Source: Anaerolineales bacterium (GTDB lineage Bacteria > Chloroflexota > Anaerolineae > Anaerolineales > Villigracilaceae). Taken from it: a stretch of 59,024 nt of DNA. Each line of letters opens with the position of its first letter. Positions within the stretch are counted from its first letter, which is position 1. The notes beneath the pieces were generated by a model. The model worked only from the letters and a program-made list of their open reading frames with translations. It was not told the DNA's origin and ran no database searches. A program made the translations under genes and the position numbers. Location: NCBI GenBank assembly GCA_017985935.1, contig JAGNWT010000014.1, forward strand, positions 1 through 59,024, in the 5' to 3' direction. Of the stretch, positions 1 to 6,993 are shown one piece after another.

Positions 1-717
1 TTGGTGGTTGGGGCGGGGCAATCGGGTTTGCAGATCGCGGAGGAGTTGTATCAAAGCGGACGCAAGGTGTATCTCAGTGTGGGTTTTGCGCCGCGTGCGC
101 CGCGCCGTTATCGCGGGCGGGATGTCTTCGCCTGGCTGGTGGATACTGGATTTTTCGAGCAAACGCCCGATAAACTTCCCTCTCCCAAAGCCCGCTTCGG
201 GGCGAACCCGCAACTGAGCGGCAAGAACGGTGGGCATTCTCTCAACCTGCATCAGTTCGCGCGTGATGGCGTGACGTTATTGGGACACATCGCTGGCGCT
301 GACGGCAACAGGGTTACATTCAAACCCGACCTCAAAGAAACCCTTGCCAGAACCGACAAAGCCGAAAAAGATATCTGCGCGATGATCGATAAATACATCG
401 CAGCCAAGGGAATCGACGCCCCGCTGGAAACATTGCCCGAGTTGCAAGATGGCTATTCGGCGGAAGATGTCACGGACCTTGAACTGAACTCTGCGAAGAT
501 CAACACCGTGATCTGGGCTATGGGCTACACCTTTGACTATGGCTTTGTGAAGCTGCCCGTCACCGATGAAGATGGATTCCCCGTTACACAGCGCGGCGTG
601 ACGCAATATCCTGGCTTGTATTTTGTCGGCATGAACTGGCTGAGCAAGCGCAAGTCTGCGCTGCTGCTGGGCGTGAAGGAAGATGTGGAATCCATTGTTG
701 CGGATATGACCAAATGA
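1..717 (+). CDS. Flavin-containing monooxygenase-type oxidoreductase, C-terminal part (5' partial)
   Basis: The reading frame is open at the window edge, so the N-terminal FAD-binding half lies outside. The visible part begins at a GxGxSG motif (VVGAGQSG), which is the NADP(H)-binding Rossmann fold in the middle of CzcO/FMO-type proteins. It ends with the family's closing segment, an 'IWAMGY' strand followed by 'PGLYFVGMNW' and a Lys/Ser-rich helix with 'LLLGVKEDVESI'. Such enzymes oxygenate small organic substrates using NADPH and FAD in the cytoplasm. The substrate cannot be told from this fragment. The TTG at position 1 is not a credible start. Confidence 0.85.
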   Translation: MVVGAGQSGLQIAEELYQSGRKVYLSVGFAPRAPRRYRGRDVFAWLVDTGFFEQTPDKLPSPKARFGANPQLSGKNGGHSLNLHQFARDGVTLLGHIAGADGNRVTFKPDLKETLARTDKAEKDICAMIDKYIAAKGIDAPLETLPELQDGYSAEDVTDLELNSAKINTVIWAMGYTFDYGFVKLPVTDEDGFPVTQRGVTQYPGLYFVGMNWLSKRKSALLLGVKEDVESIVADMTK

Positions 718-808
718 TCCTGGATCGCCGTCCTTTTGTTTGGGTCGGGAACAAATTTTTTATGCGCGGCGTCATTGCCCTGAAAATTCAAACTCTAAGG
801 AGCTTCAA

Positions 809-1225
809 ATGAAACCCAAACTTTATCTGCTGCTTGCTATGGTCATTTTTCTTGCAGCCTGTGCCGCGCCTGCGCCCACCCCCGCGCCCGTTGTTGACCC
901 TGCCGGTTCCACCATGCCCGCCCTGACCGACCCCGCCCAGCCGATCTCTGTCAAAGCTGGTGACACATTCATGATCGTTGTGGAATCCAACCCTTCCACC
1001 GGCTACCACTGGGAGATGATCGGTCCGCTCGATGATATTCATCTGGAGTTGGTCTCGCGTGAATATACTGCCTCGGAACCTGTCATGCCCGGCTCCGGCG
1101 GCGTGGAAGTGTGGACAATGAAAGCCGTTTCTGCCGGAGAAGCCTTGTTCATCCTCGGCAATTATCCTCCCGGTGAAGGAGCATCATACGAACAGGAAGT
1201 GCAGTTCACCATTAACATCCAATAG
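809..1225 (+). CDS. Lipoprotein with chagasin-type protease-inhibitor domain
   Basis: Predicted 138-residue lipoprotein. A signal peptide ends in a lipobox (AAC, about residues 15-17), followed by a short Pro/Ala/Thr linker. The rest matches the chagasin (inhibitor family I42) pattern: 'NPSTGYHW' is the signature NPTTGY loop, and 'GGVEVWTMKAVSAGEA' fits the second conserved segment. Family members block papain-like cysteine proteases, here probably outside the membrane. The ATG at 809 is preferred over an earlier in-frame start at 740 because AAGGAG lies just upstream and the signal peptide begins there. A hairpin terminator follows, so it is probably monocistronic. Confidence 0.82.
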   Translation: MKPKLYLLLAMVIFLAACAAPAPTPAPVVDPAGSTMPALTDPAQPISVKAGDTFMIVVESNPSTGYHWEMIGPLDDIHLELVSREYTASEPVMPGSGGVEVWTMKAVSAGEALFILGNYPPGEGASYEQEVQFTINIQ

Positions 1226-1249
1226 ATTTCTTTTCAGATATTCAGCAGA

Positions 1250-1290
1250 TACAGGCGGACCTTTGTCCGCCTGTATTATTTTTCTTTTCT
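1250..1290 (+). terminator. Rho-independent terminator after the chagasin-like gene
   Basis: An 11-bp perfect stem (1250-1260 with 1265-1275) with a 4-base loop is followed by a T-rich run through 1290. Confidence 0.85.
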
Positions 1291-1318
1291 CGTATAATCG
1301 CAGCCCGGAGACCAAACC

Positions 1319-2974
1319 ATGAGACGAATACTCCCCGCCTTGCTAGTACTGATCTTTATCACCGCCTGCGCCGGATTAACTCAGGCAGTGCCATTGTCCT
1401 CTGATCCTGCAGAAAATACTTCCGAAGAAAACGCCGCGCCCATCCCATCTGCAGTGCTGGAGACCACTGCCCCAACCCCTGTGTCAGAACCCACGCTCAC
1501 AGCCACGCCCGTCCCTCCGCCCGCGCACTGGTACTGGGTAGTGGAAAACCAGACCAACAACATCATCGCCATTGATCCGAACGGTGAAAAACGGAAGATC
1601 GGAACCCTGCCCGCATCGGAGGCGGAAAATTTTTATCAGGGCTTTCCATTGGATGCTGAACGGGCATTATTCTTCACAGCTGATGATCAACTCCACGCCT
1701 ACCTGCTCACCCTCAACGGTATGCAGCCGATCGAGCTCCCGGCAGATACGGTCTGGGGACCAGATGCGACCCTCACCCGGTCGGTCATTGCCGGCAGACT
1801 GAATGACCATATCCTGTTCACCTACTCCACTCAGGAGGGAGTGATGGATGGCTTCTACCCTGAAAGCGGCACCCTGCTTTTCATTGACCTGGAATCCCTG
1901 ACGGCAAAAGTGATCGACGAGGCTGCCTATATGGATCGTTATAGTTACGGCTTTAGCGATCCCCGGTACTGGTTCCACGCATCGGCAGACCAGCGCTACG
2001 TGCGCTACATGAACGGTCCCGCGGATCGAGCCGAGCAGGACCTGCGTGAAGTGGACCTGCTCAACGGAGAAGTGCGCACGGTCTACACCACCAACAGCTC
2101 CCCGTATTACGCGTACGCCTCGCCGCAGGGTGACCTGTGGTACATGGGAAGATCCAGCGCCGTTCTGGATGTCAACGGGAATCAAATGGATTTTGACGGA
2201 GAGTCCCAGACCTTCTTTCCGCTTGCGGATGGAAAGGGCATCGTCGCTTCCCCCGACTGCACCGGGACCTGTGAACTGAAAGTGGTCACTCCCTTCGGCT
2301 CCGCTCCAGACCTGACCTTTAGCCTGCCCTGGAACTTCATCGATCACTACTACCCGGACATGACCCAATTAATGCCGGATCAAGACCTGATCTTCGTCGG
2401 CGATTCTTTGTACTATCTAATGGATACACCCGCCTTTGCAGAGCAGTACCCCAATTGGGGATTTAACGATGTCCCCATTTTTCGCTTGAGCCCGAATGGC
2501 GAATCCCGGTTGATCGGCTTCTACAGTTTCGACACCTCAGAGTATGGCTTTCCCATTTCACCTGATGGGCGGTATTACTTCCTGCTATCTCCGCAAAGTG
2601 ATTCCTTCTTCATTTACGATGCCGTCGAAGACCGTTCTCTGGCTGAATTCCCCAGGTCCGCCGACGTTACTTATTATTTAAACACCGTCAGGTTCTCTCC
2701 CTCAGAAATCATTGTCGGCTGGAACACAAAAACGGAAGGAGATGAAAGGAAGCAGTTCTATCTGGCGTATTCACACGTTTCCGGCTCGTCGCTTTTATTG
2801 GAAGGGATCGGCAGGGAAGTGTACGATTGTTCCGATCAACTGGATGACGGATCCCTGATCTGTTGGAGGTATTCGGATCAGGACATCACATCTGCGCTGC
2901 TGCGCTACGATCCCGCCGCAAAGGAAATGACCCCCCTTATGGAAAACATCAATCCCATTGTTATTCTTGAATGA
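1319..2974 (+). CDS. Lipoprotein, predicted beta-propeller-like extracellular protein
   Basis: 551 residues. The signal peptide ends in the lipobox ITAC (Cys about residue 17) and is followed by a Ser/Thr/Pro linker to about residue 70. The remainder is rich in short beta-strand-like segments with repeated 'SPDGRYYF', 'ASPQGDLWYMG' and 'LSPNGESRLIG' units. This resembles TolB/WD40-like propeller blades, but I cannot assign a family. It is likely anchored on the outer face of the membrane. CGGAG lies 10 bases before the ATG. A weak TATAAT at 1293-1298 could be its -10, but I see no matching -35. A similar lipoprotein occurs at 39862. Confidence 0.75.
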   Translation: MRRILPALLVLIFITACAGLTQAVPLSSDPAENTSEENAAPIPSAVLETTAPTPVSEPTLTATPVPPPAHWYWVVENQTNNIIAIDPNGEKRKIGTLPASEAENFYQGFPLDAERALFFTADDQLHAYLLTLNGMQPIELPADTVWGPDATLTRSVIAGRLNDHILFTYSTQEGVMDGFYPESGTLLFIDLESLTAKVIDEAAYMDRYSYGFSDPRYWFHASADQRYVRYMNGPADRAEQDLREVDLLNGEVRTVYTTNSSPYYAYASPQGDLWYMGRSSAVLDVNGNQMDFDGESQTFFPLADGKGIVASPDCTGTCELKVVTPFGSAPDLTFSLPWNFIDHYYPDMTQLMPDQDLIFVGDSLYYLMDTPAFAEQYPNWGFNDVPIFRLSPNGESRLIGFYSFDTSEYGFPISPDGRYYFLLSPQSDSFFIYDAVEDRSLAEFPRSADVTYYLNTVRFSPSEIIVGWNTKTEGDERKQFYLAYSHVSGSSLLLEGIGREVYDCSDQLDDGSLICWRYSDQDITSALLRYDPAAKEMTPLMENINPIVILE

Positions 2975-3002
2975 TCGACCGTTCTTGCGGGTGATATCTG
3001 TT

Positions 3003-3042
3003 AAACAAAAACACCCCCTGCGGTCAAACCGCAGGGGGTGTT
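3003..3042 (-). terminator. Terminator of the sigma/anti-sigma operon
   Basis: A 15-bp perfect stem (3010-3024 with 3028-3042) with a 3-base loop. The A-rich stretch 3003-3011 reads as a U run on the minus strand, so it mainly ends minus-strand transcription. On the plus strand there is no T run after the hairpin. Confidence 0.85.
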
Positions 3043-3059
3043 CGATACGAAGGCGAATC

Positions 3060-3473
3060 CTATTCCAATCCGCTCCCCTTGAGATTTCGCGAAATTCGCC
3101 AGTACTGGAAGCCATTGAAGATTCCCAGCGCGGCGAAGATCACTGCATTCACCGGGGCGTCGGTCCACATCCACTCGAGTCCGTTCGCATTGAACTTGAA
3201 AGACAGCGGAAACAGTAAAAATAGAATTGTGAAGGCCAGATAGACCGAGCGTTTTTGCAATAGAGAGCGGGTATCTTGTAGTGTTTTCATTTCAACTTCC
3301 TTTGATAAATTAATTTTGATTTTCTCAAGCGGCTTGTCTTGCTCCGCGATGAGTTCGGCAAATTGAGTATCCTGCTGCAGGAATTCAGCGACCAGAGCCC
3401 GTGTATCTTCACTGGCTTCACCTGAAAGGTAAACGGGTAGCAGGTCGGTGATGATGTCGCGTGTTATTTTCAT
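3060..3473 (-). CDS. Predicted anti-sigma factor, membrane-anchored
   Basis: 137 residues. The N-terminus (residues about 5-35, 'DIITDLLPVYLSGEASEDT') matches the conserved start of zf-HC2-type anti-sigma proteins, but I see no Cys/His zinc ligands in it. Two hydrophobic helices follow (about 77-93 and 103-121). Its start overlaps the end of the ECF sigma gene by 4 bases (ATGA), which is the usual coupled sigma/anti-sigma arrangement. Inferred role: holding the sigma factor inactive at the membrane until a signal arrives. The signal is unknown. Confidence 0.75.
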   Translation of the reverse strand: MKITRDIITDLLPVYLSGEASEDTRALVAEFLQQDTQFAELIAEQDKPLEKIKINLSKEVEMKTLQDTRSLLQKRSVYLAFTILFLLFPLSFKFNANGLEWMWTDAPVNAVIFAALGIFNGFQYWRISRNLKGSGLE

Positions 3474-3964
3474 GAATGCGGCTCCTCTTGTTGGTGCATA
3501 TATTCAGTTAGTTTCAGCCGCGACCGGTGTACCTTGACTTTGGCAGCGGTAAGGGAGATACCCAGGATCCCGGCGATCTCTTCGTAAGGCAGGTCATTCT
3601 GGATGCGCAGCACCAATGCGGCCCGGTCAACATCCGGCAGGATTTGAATGAACTGCATGGCAGATTGCAAGCTCATGGACTGCTCAACCAATTGAGAAGG
3701 TCCCGCCTGAGAATCGAGAAAATCAGCCTGCAAAGGAACAAAGCGCTTCTCACGGTTCGAGCTTTTATATGTCAGATTCTTTGCGATCGTGAGCAGGTAG
3801 CCTTTGACGGTTTCCGCTCTGACCTCCCCGCCCGCGGTCAATGCGCGAACAAAGGTTTCCGAAGTGATGTCCTCCGCGTCTTGAGCATTGCCGCACAGCC
3901 AGTACACAAAGCGGTACACATCTCCGGCATACGTTTGATAGATCTCATGAAAATTGGTGACCAT
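3470..3964 (-). CDS. ECF-type RNA polymerase sigma factor
   Basis: 164 residues, a typical ECF sigma length. Region 2 is at about residues 8-75 ('DVYRFVYWLCGNAQDAEDITSETFVRAL', with the conserved helix that binds the -10). Region 4 is at about 105-155, with a helix-turn-helix 'LPYEEIAGILGISLTAAKVKVHRSR'. No extra C-terminal domain is present. It is the first gene of a two-gene operon with the anti-sigma factor. The start at 3964 is the first good Met, and no clear Shine-Dalgarno sequence is visible. Confidence 0.93.
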   Translation of the reverse strand: MVTNFHEIYQTYAGDVYRFVYWLCGNAQDAEDITSETFVRALTAGGEVRAETVKGYLLTIAKNLTYKSSNREKRFVPLQADFLDSQAGPSQLVEQSMSLQSAMQFIQILPDVDRAALVLRIQNDLPYEEIAGILGISLTAAKVKVHRSRLKLTEYMHQQEEPHS

Positions 3965-3980
3965 GTCGTTGCATATATAT

Positions 3981-4006
3981 TATCCCCGGGATGTTCAAAA
4001 GTTACA
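3981..4006 (-). promoter_or_regulatory. Possible ECF-type autoregulated promoter of the sigma operon
   Basis: On the minus strand, TGTAAC (complement of 4001-4006) carries the AAC core typical of ECF -35 elements. GATAATA follows about 16 bases later (GATA at 3981-3984), just ahead of the sigma start. ECF operons are often self-activated, so the site is plausible, but the -10 lacks the common CGT core. Confidence 0.3.
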
Positions 4007-4030
4007 GCATCCAGGATCCATTCCAGGCAC

Positions 4031-4080
4031 TTGACAGCTCACTAAAAACTAATATAATTAGAAAAAACTAATATCATTAG
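4031..4080 (+). promoter_or_regulatory. Consensus promoter overlaid by two tandem palindromic operators (tetR-type autoregulation)
   Basis: The -35 TTGACA (4031-4036) and -10 TATAAT (4053-4058) are 16 bases apart. Two near-identical 13-base palindromes, CTAATATAATTAG (4049-4061) and CTAATATCATTAG (4068-4080), are centred 19 bases apart. The first contains the -10 box and the second covers the likely transcription start. Binding of a TetR dimer pair here would block transcription of the gene starting at 4086. Confidence 0.8.
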
Positions 4081-4085
4081 GTAAA

Positions 4086-4715
4086 ATGAGAAATCAAACA
4101 TCCTCCCCCCGCGTACAACGCAACCGCGAAGCTGCCACCCAGTCCATCCTCGATTCCGCCCGCGCCATCATGCGCGAAGAAGGTGTGGCTGCCCTTTCCA
4201 TGCAGGGGCTCGCCCGCCGCATGGACATGCGCGCCCCGTCCCTCTACAACTACTTCAGCAGCAAGGCTGAAATTTACGACACTCTCTTCCGCCTCGGCTT
4301 CACGATGTTCGATGCACACGTCAAGGAATTGACGAAGACCTCCACAGGTCTGCATGACGAACTGCGCATCTACATCGAAGGCTATATGTCTTTCGCGCTG
4401 GAAAACCCCGACCTGTATCAATTATGTTTTGAACGCCCCGTACCCGGCTTTGTCCCTTCTGAAGAAAGCCTCGCCTTAAGTTTCGGCATCCTCAACCAAA
4501 CCTATCAACGCGCCGAGCAATTCAAAAACCAATTGAACACCAACCTCACCGGTCAACAGATCATCGATACGGTCATCGCCATCGCTCACGGTCTGACCGC
4601 CATGCATCTTGCAAACGAGCCGCATCTTCCCATCGGGCAGGGACGCTTCGGCTCTTTAATTCCCGTCGTTTTATCCATCCTCGAACAAGCCATGCCCATC
4701 AAAGGAGAATCTTAA
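4086..4715 (+). CDS. TetR/AcrR-family transcriptional regulator
   Basis: 209 residues. The N-terminal DNA-binding helices (about residues 14-60, 'ILDSARAIMREEGVAALSMQ' then 'LARRMDMRAPSLYNYFSSKAEIYD') are a textbook TetR HTH. The C-terminal ligand domain resembles the WHG-type TetR_C group. It overlaps the next gene by one base (TAATG), so the two are co-transcribed. The palindromes over its promoter imply self-repression that a ligand relieves. The ligand is probably linked to the downstream enzyme's substrate, but this is inference. Confidence 0.93.
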   Translation: MRNQTSSPRVQRNREAATQSILDSARAIMREEGVAALSMQGLARRMDMRAPSLYNYFSSKAEIYDTLFRLGFTMFDAHVKELTKTSTGLHDELRIYIEGYMSFALENPDLYQLCFERPVPGFVPSEESLALSFGILNQTYQRAEQFKNQLNTNLTGQQIIDTVIAIAHGLTAMHLANEPHLPIGQGRFGSLIPVVLSILEQAMPIKGES

Positions 4716-5539
4716 TGAACGCTGCCATTTCCCCTTCGACCCTTGCCAACGCCGAATCCATACCCTACACCCATGCGGATGAAGCCCATCGCCTCCTGAC
4801 CACCGCCTTGAGGCGCTTCATGACTCTGATAGAGTCTCTCCACGCTGACGATTGGTCCAAGCCCACTGCCTGCACCGCGTGGAATGTACATGACATGGTG
4901 GCGCATCAGGCGGGCGGATACGCCAGCGGCACAAGCTACAAGGAAATGATCCGCCAGTACACCAGCAAGCCCAAACCGGGTCAATTACCCGAGGATGCGA
5001 TCAATGATCTGCAAGTTGGTGAACGCAAAAGCAGAACGCCCGCAGAGTTGATCGCCGAGTTGAAACAGATCGGTGAAGTCGCCGCGCGTAATTGGGCGTA
5101 TGGCTTCAATGCCATCAAGTGGATCCACACTCCCCACCCTGTGGGCGGATTCATGTCCATCCGCCACTTGATGTGGGTCACCCATAGCCGTGATACGTGG
5201 ATGCACCGCCTCGATATTTGCCGTGCCGCGAACCGCCCCTTTGAGCAGACCCGCGAACACGATGGTCGCATTGTCGAATTGGTGGTTTTGGATACAGCCA
5301 AAAAACTAACCAAAAAACTTAACGGGCAAGCGATCACTTTATCGCTCACAGGCATCGCGGGCGGCATCTGGCAGATCGGCAAAGGCAGCCCCGTGGCGGA
5401 AATGGAAATGGACGCGCTCGATTTCAATATCTTCGCCTCGGGTCGCTTCTCCTACGAAGAAGGCATGAAACTCGCCAACATCTCAGGCGACAGGCTGCTT
5501 GTAGAGAACGTTTTCAAAAATTTATTGGTGTTGTATTAG
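4715..5539 (+). CDS. Maleylpyruvate isomerase/DinB-type (mycothiol-dependent family) enzyme
   Basis: 274 residues. The N-terminal segment 'DDWSKPTACTAWNVHDMVAHQAG' (about 45-68) is the signature of the MDMPI_N/DinB_2 fold. Later His and Asp residues in 'THSRDTWMHRLDICRA' (about 151-166) complete a likely metal site. Characterised relatives use thiols such as mycothiol to isomerise or detoxify small molecules. Chloroflexota are not known to me as mycothiol producers, so the cofactor and the reaction are open. It is translated with the TetR regulator upstream. GGAGA at 4703 precedes the start, and a strong terminator follows. Confidence 0.75.
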   Translation: MNAAISPSTLANAESIPYTHADEAHRLLTTALRRFMTLIESLHADDWSKPTACTAWNVHDMVAHQAGGYASGTSYKEMIRQYTSKPKPGQLPEDAINDLQVGERKSRTPAELIAELKQIGEVAARNWAYGFNAIKWIHTPHPVGGFMSIRHLMWVTHSRDTWMHRLDICRAANRPFEQTREHDGRIVELVVLDTAKKLTKKLNGQAITLSLTGIAGGIWQIGKGSPVAEMEMDALDFNIFASGRFSYEEGMKLANISGDRLLVENVFKNLLVLY

Positions 5540-5580
5540 CGGCAGAGAATCTGCCAAGCGCAGCCAAAAGTTCTTAAATA

Positions 5581-5614
5581 AAGAGACAGCCGCCTGATCA
5601 GGCGGCTGTCTCTT
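5581..5614. terminator. Bidirectional terminator (17-bp palindrome)
   Basis: A perfect inverted repeat, 5581-5597 with 5598-5614, has flanking A and T runs that serve both the plus-strand DinB-type gene and the minus-strand gene ending at 5622. Confidence 0.9.
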
Positions 5615-5621
5615 TTAATTG

Positions 5622-6134
5622 TTACTCGGTCGCTATGAAAAAATTATCCGGCACATGGAAGGAGAAGCCTGTGTAGGTGATCAGTGCCGCCGCAAAAGCC
5701 AGCCAGATCATGGATCTCAGCGCCGGTTGGAACTGAATGTTTTCCAACTCGTCGTCGAGGCGGAAGGCGAAGTAAAGCCCGATGCCGGTCAGCACCAGCG
5801 AGTACGCGAGTTCGTAGCCGCCCAGATCAAATCCCACCGCAGTGGGGATGAACCAGATGGCAATCGACATCCACGGGAAGGAGGATGCGATCAGCATGCG
5901 CGATGTCCAGAAGGTGCCGGGAGATGCGATCTGCTTGCGGCGGCGGAAGAAGTCGATGGCGCTCAGAGACAGATATGTGTAGAAGTACATTTTCATGTGA
6001 GTGTAGATCGACTCGAAACCTTCACCGAAGATCGTCCCAATGATGTTCCCGTTCATCAATTTATAGATCTCATGAAAGAAAAAGAACAACAGATAGCCGG
6101 CGATCAATTTCCACCATTGGAATTTATATTTCAT
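5622..6134 (-). CDS. Polytopic membrane protein of unknown function
   Basis: 170 residues with about four hydrophobic helices (about 8-25, 48-62, 83-103, 110-125, and possibly 140-158). An 'HEIYKLMNG' motif sits just after the first helix. I do not recognise the family beyond small uncharacterised membrane proteins. AAGGAGG lies 6 bases before the ATG, so the start is secure. Neighbouring genes on the same strand lie 50 bases upstream (a lipoprotein), so it may be the last gene of that group. Confidence 0.65.
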   Translation of the reverse strand: MKYKFQWWKLIAGYLLFFFFHEIYKLMNGNIIGTIFGEGFESIYTHMKMYFYTYLSLSAIDFFRRRKQIASPGTFWTSRMLIASSFPWMSIAIWFIPTAVGFDLGGYELAYSLVLTGIGLYFAFRLDDELENIQFQPALRSMIWLAFAAALITYTGFSFHVPDNFFIATE

Positions 6135-6183
6135 GCCGATCCTCCTTGTGTGTGATGTGCAATTGTATCCGTTCGTGCGTGCT

Positions 6184-6891
6184 TTACTGCGTGCAGCTTA
6201 CCGGGAAGCTCACCTGGGTCACAGACTCGTTGGGCGTTAAAACATGCAATTGGATCCAGTACTCATTGGGCGCGTTGATCTGATAATAATCGTTCAAGAC
6301 CTTCGTGCCGGCTTCTTCAAAAACGATCAACCCGTCGTTGGATGAAACTCCCGTGCTGACCTCCCAGCGCCAGCTCATGTAGGTCGGTCCATTGGCAGTG
6401 ACCTCCGCTTCAAAGAAGACGGTCTGCGGGAATTGAGTGCAGTCCACCACCATGCGGTTTGGCTCCACTCGCAGGCGGACATCGGTTACTGTGGGGCTTG
6501 GCGCCAGTGTGACAGGCAGCTCGCCCGATGCTCCCTTGACCTCCACCACGCTGGCAGAGACCCAGCACTCGCCATCGGGATTGCCAGGGTCGCGGATGTA
6601 CCACCACTGCGAGAGTTCGTCCCTGCCGATCACGCGCGCGGTCTCGCCTTGTTCGATCTCATTGAGCAGGGCGTACCCTTTGCCCGGACCAAACCTGCAA
6701 TTGATCAGGGAGTCTTTTACGGTCAGTGTCACAAGGGGAAAGGTGGCGGTTGGGACGATCGTGGGTGTTTCAGTAAAAGCGGGGACCAAAGTGAATGTAG
6801 CTGAAGGGATAAGTGTCGGTTCGGCAGCGATAAAGTTGCACGATGCCATCAGCATCGCTAAAAGTCCTGTAAGCAGGACACGGCCTTTCAT
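6184..6891 (-). CDS. SH3b-domain lipoprotein
   Basis: 235 residues. A signal peptide with a lipobox ending at Cys18 (MASC) is followed by a Thr/Pro-rich linker to about residue 52. An SH3b domain (about 55-118) carries 'NCRFGPGKGYALLNEIEQGE' and 'WWYIRDP...CWV'. A beta-rich C-terminal domain (about 130-235) is unassigned. Such domains usually bind cell-wall peptide or polysaccharide; here it sits on the outer membrane-facing surface. A strong AAGGAGG precedes the start. A clear paralogue with the same linker-SH3b layout lies at 17400-18326. Confidence 0.85.
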   Translation of the reverse strand: MKGRVLLTGLLAMLMASCNFIAAEPTLIPSATFTLVPAFTETPTIVPTATFPLVTLTVKDSLINCRFGPGKGYALLNEIEQGETARVIGRDELSQWWYIRDPGNPDGECWVSASVVEVKGASGELPVTLAPSPTVTDVRLRVEPNRMVVDCTQFPQTVFFEAEVTANGPTYMSWRWEVSTGVSSNDGLIVFEEAGTKVLNDYYQINAPNEYWIQLHVLTPNESVTQVSFPVSCTQ

Positions 6892-6993
6892 GATTGCCTC
6901 CTTGAGAAGTAAAAGGCGGATATGTTCCGGCGCTTGATCCGGGTTTGTATATCCTTTAACAACTTTCTCCCCGATTTGTTACGATGATGGTAC

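Noticed and set aside
1667..2368. Minus-strand ORF (233 codons) opposite the propeller lipoprotein
   Set aside because: The plus-strand gene has a signal peptide, lipobox and ribosome site; the antisense frame has none.
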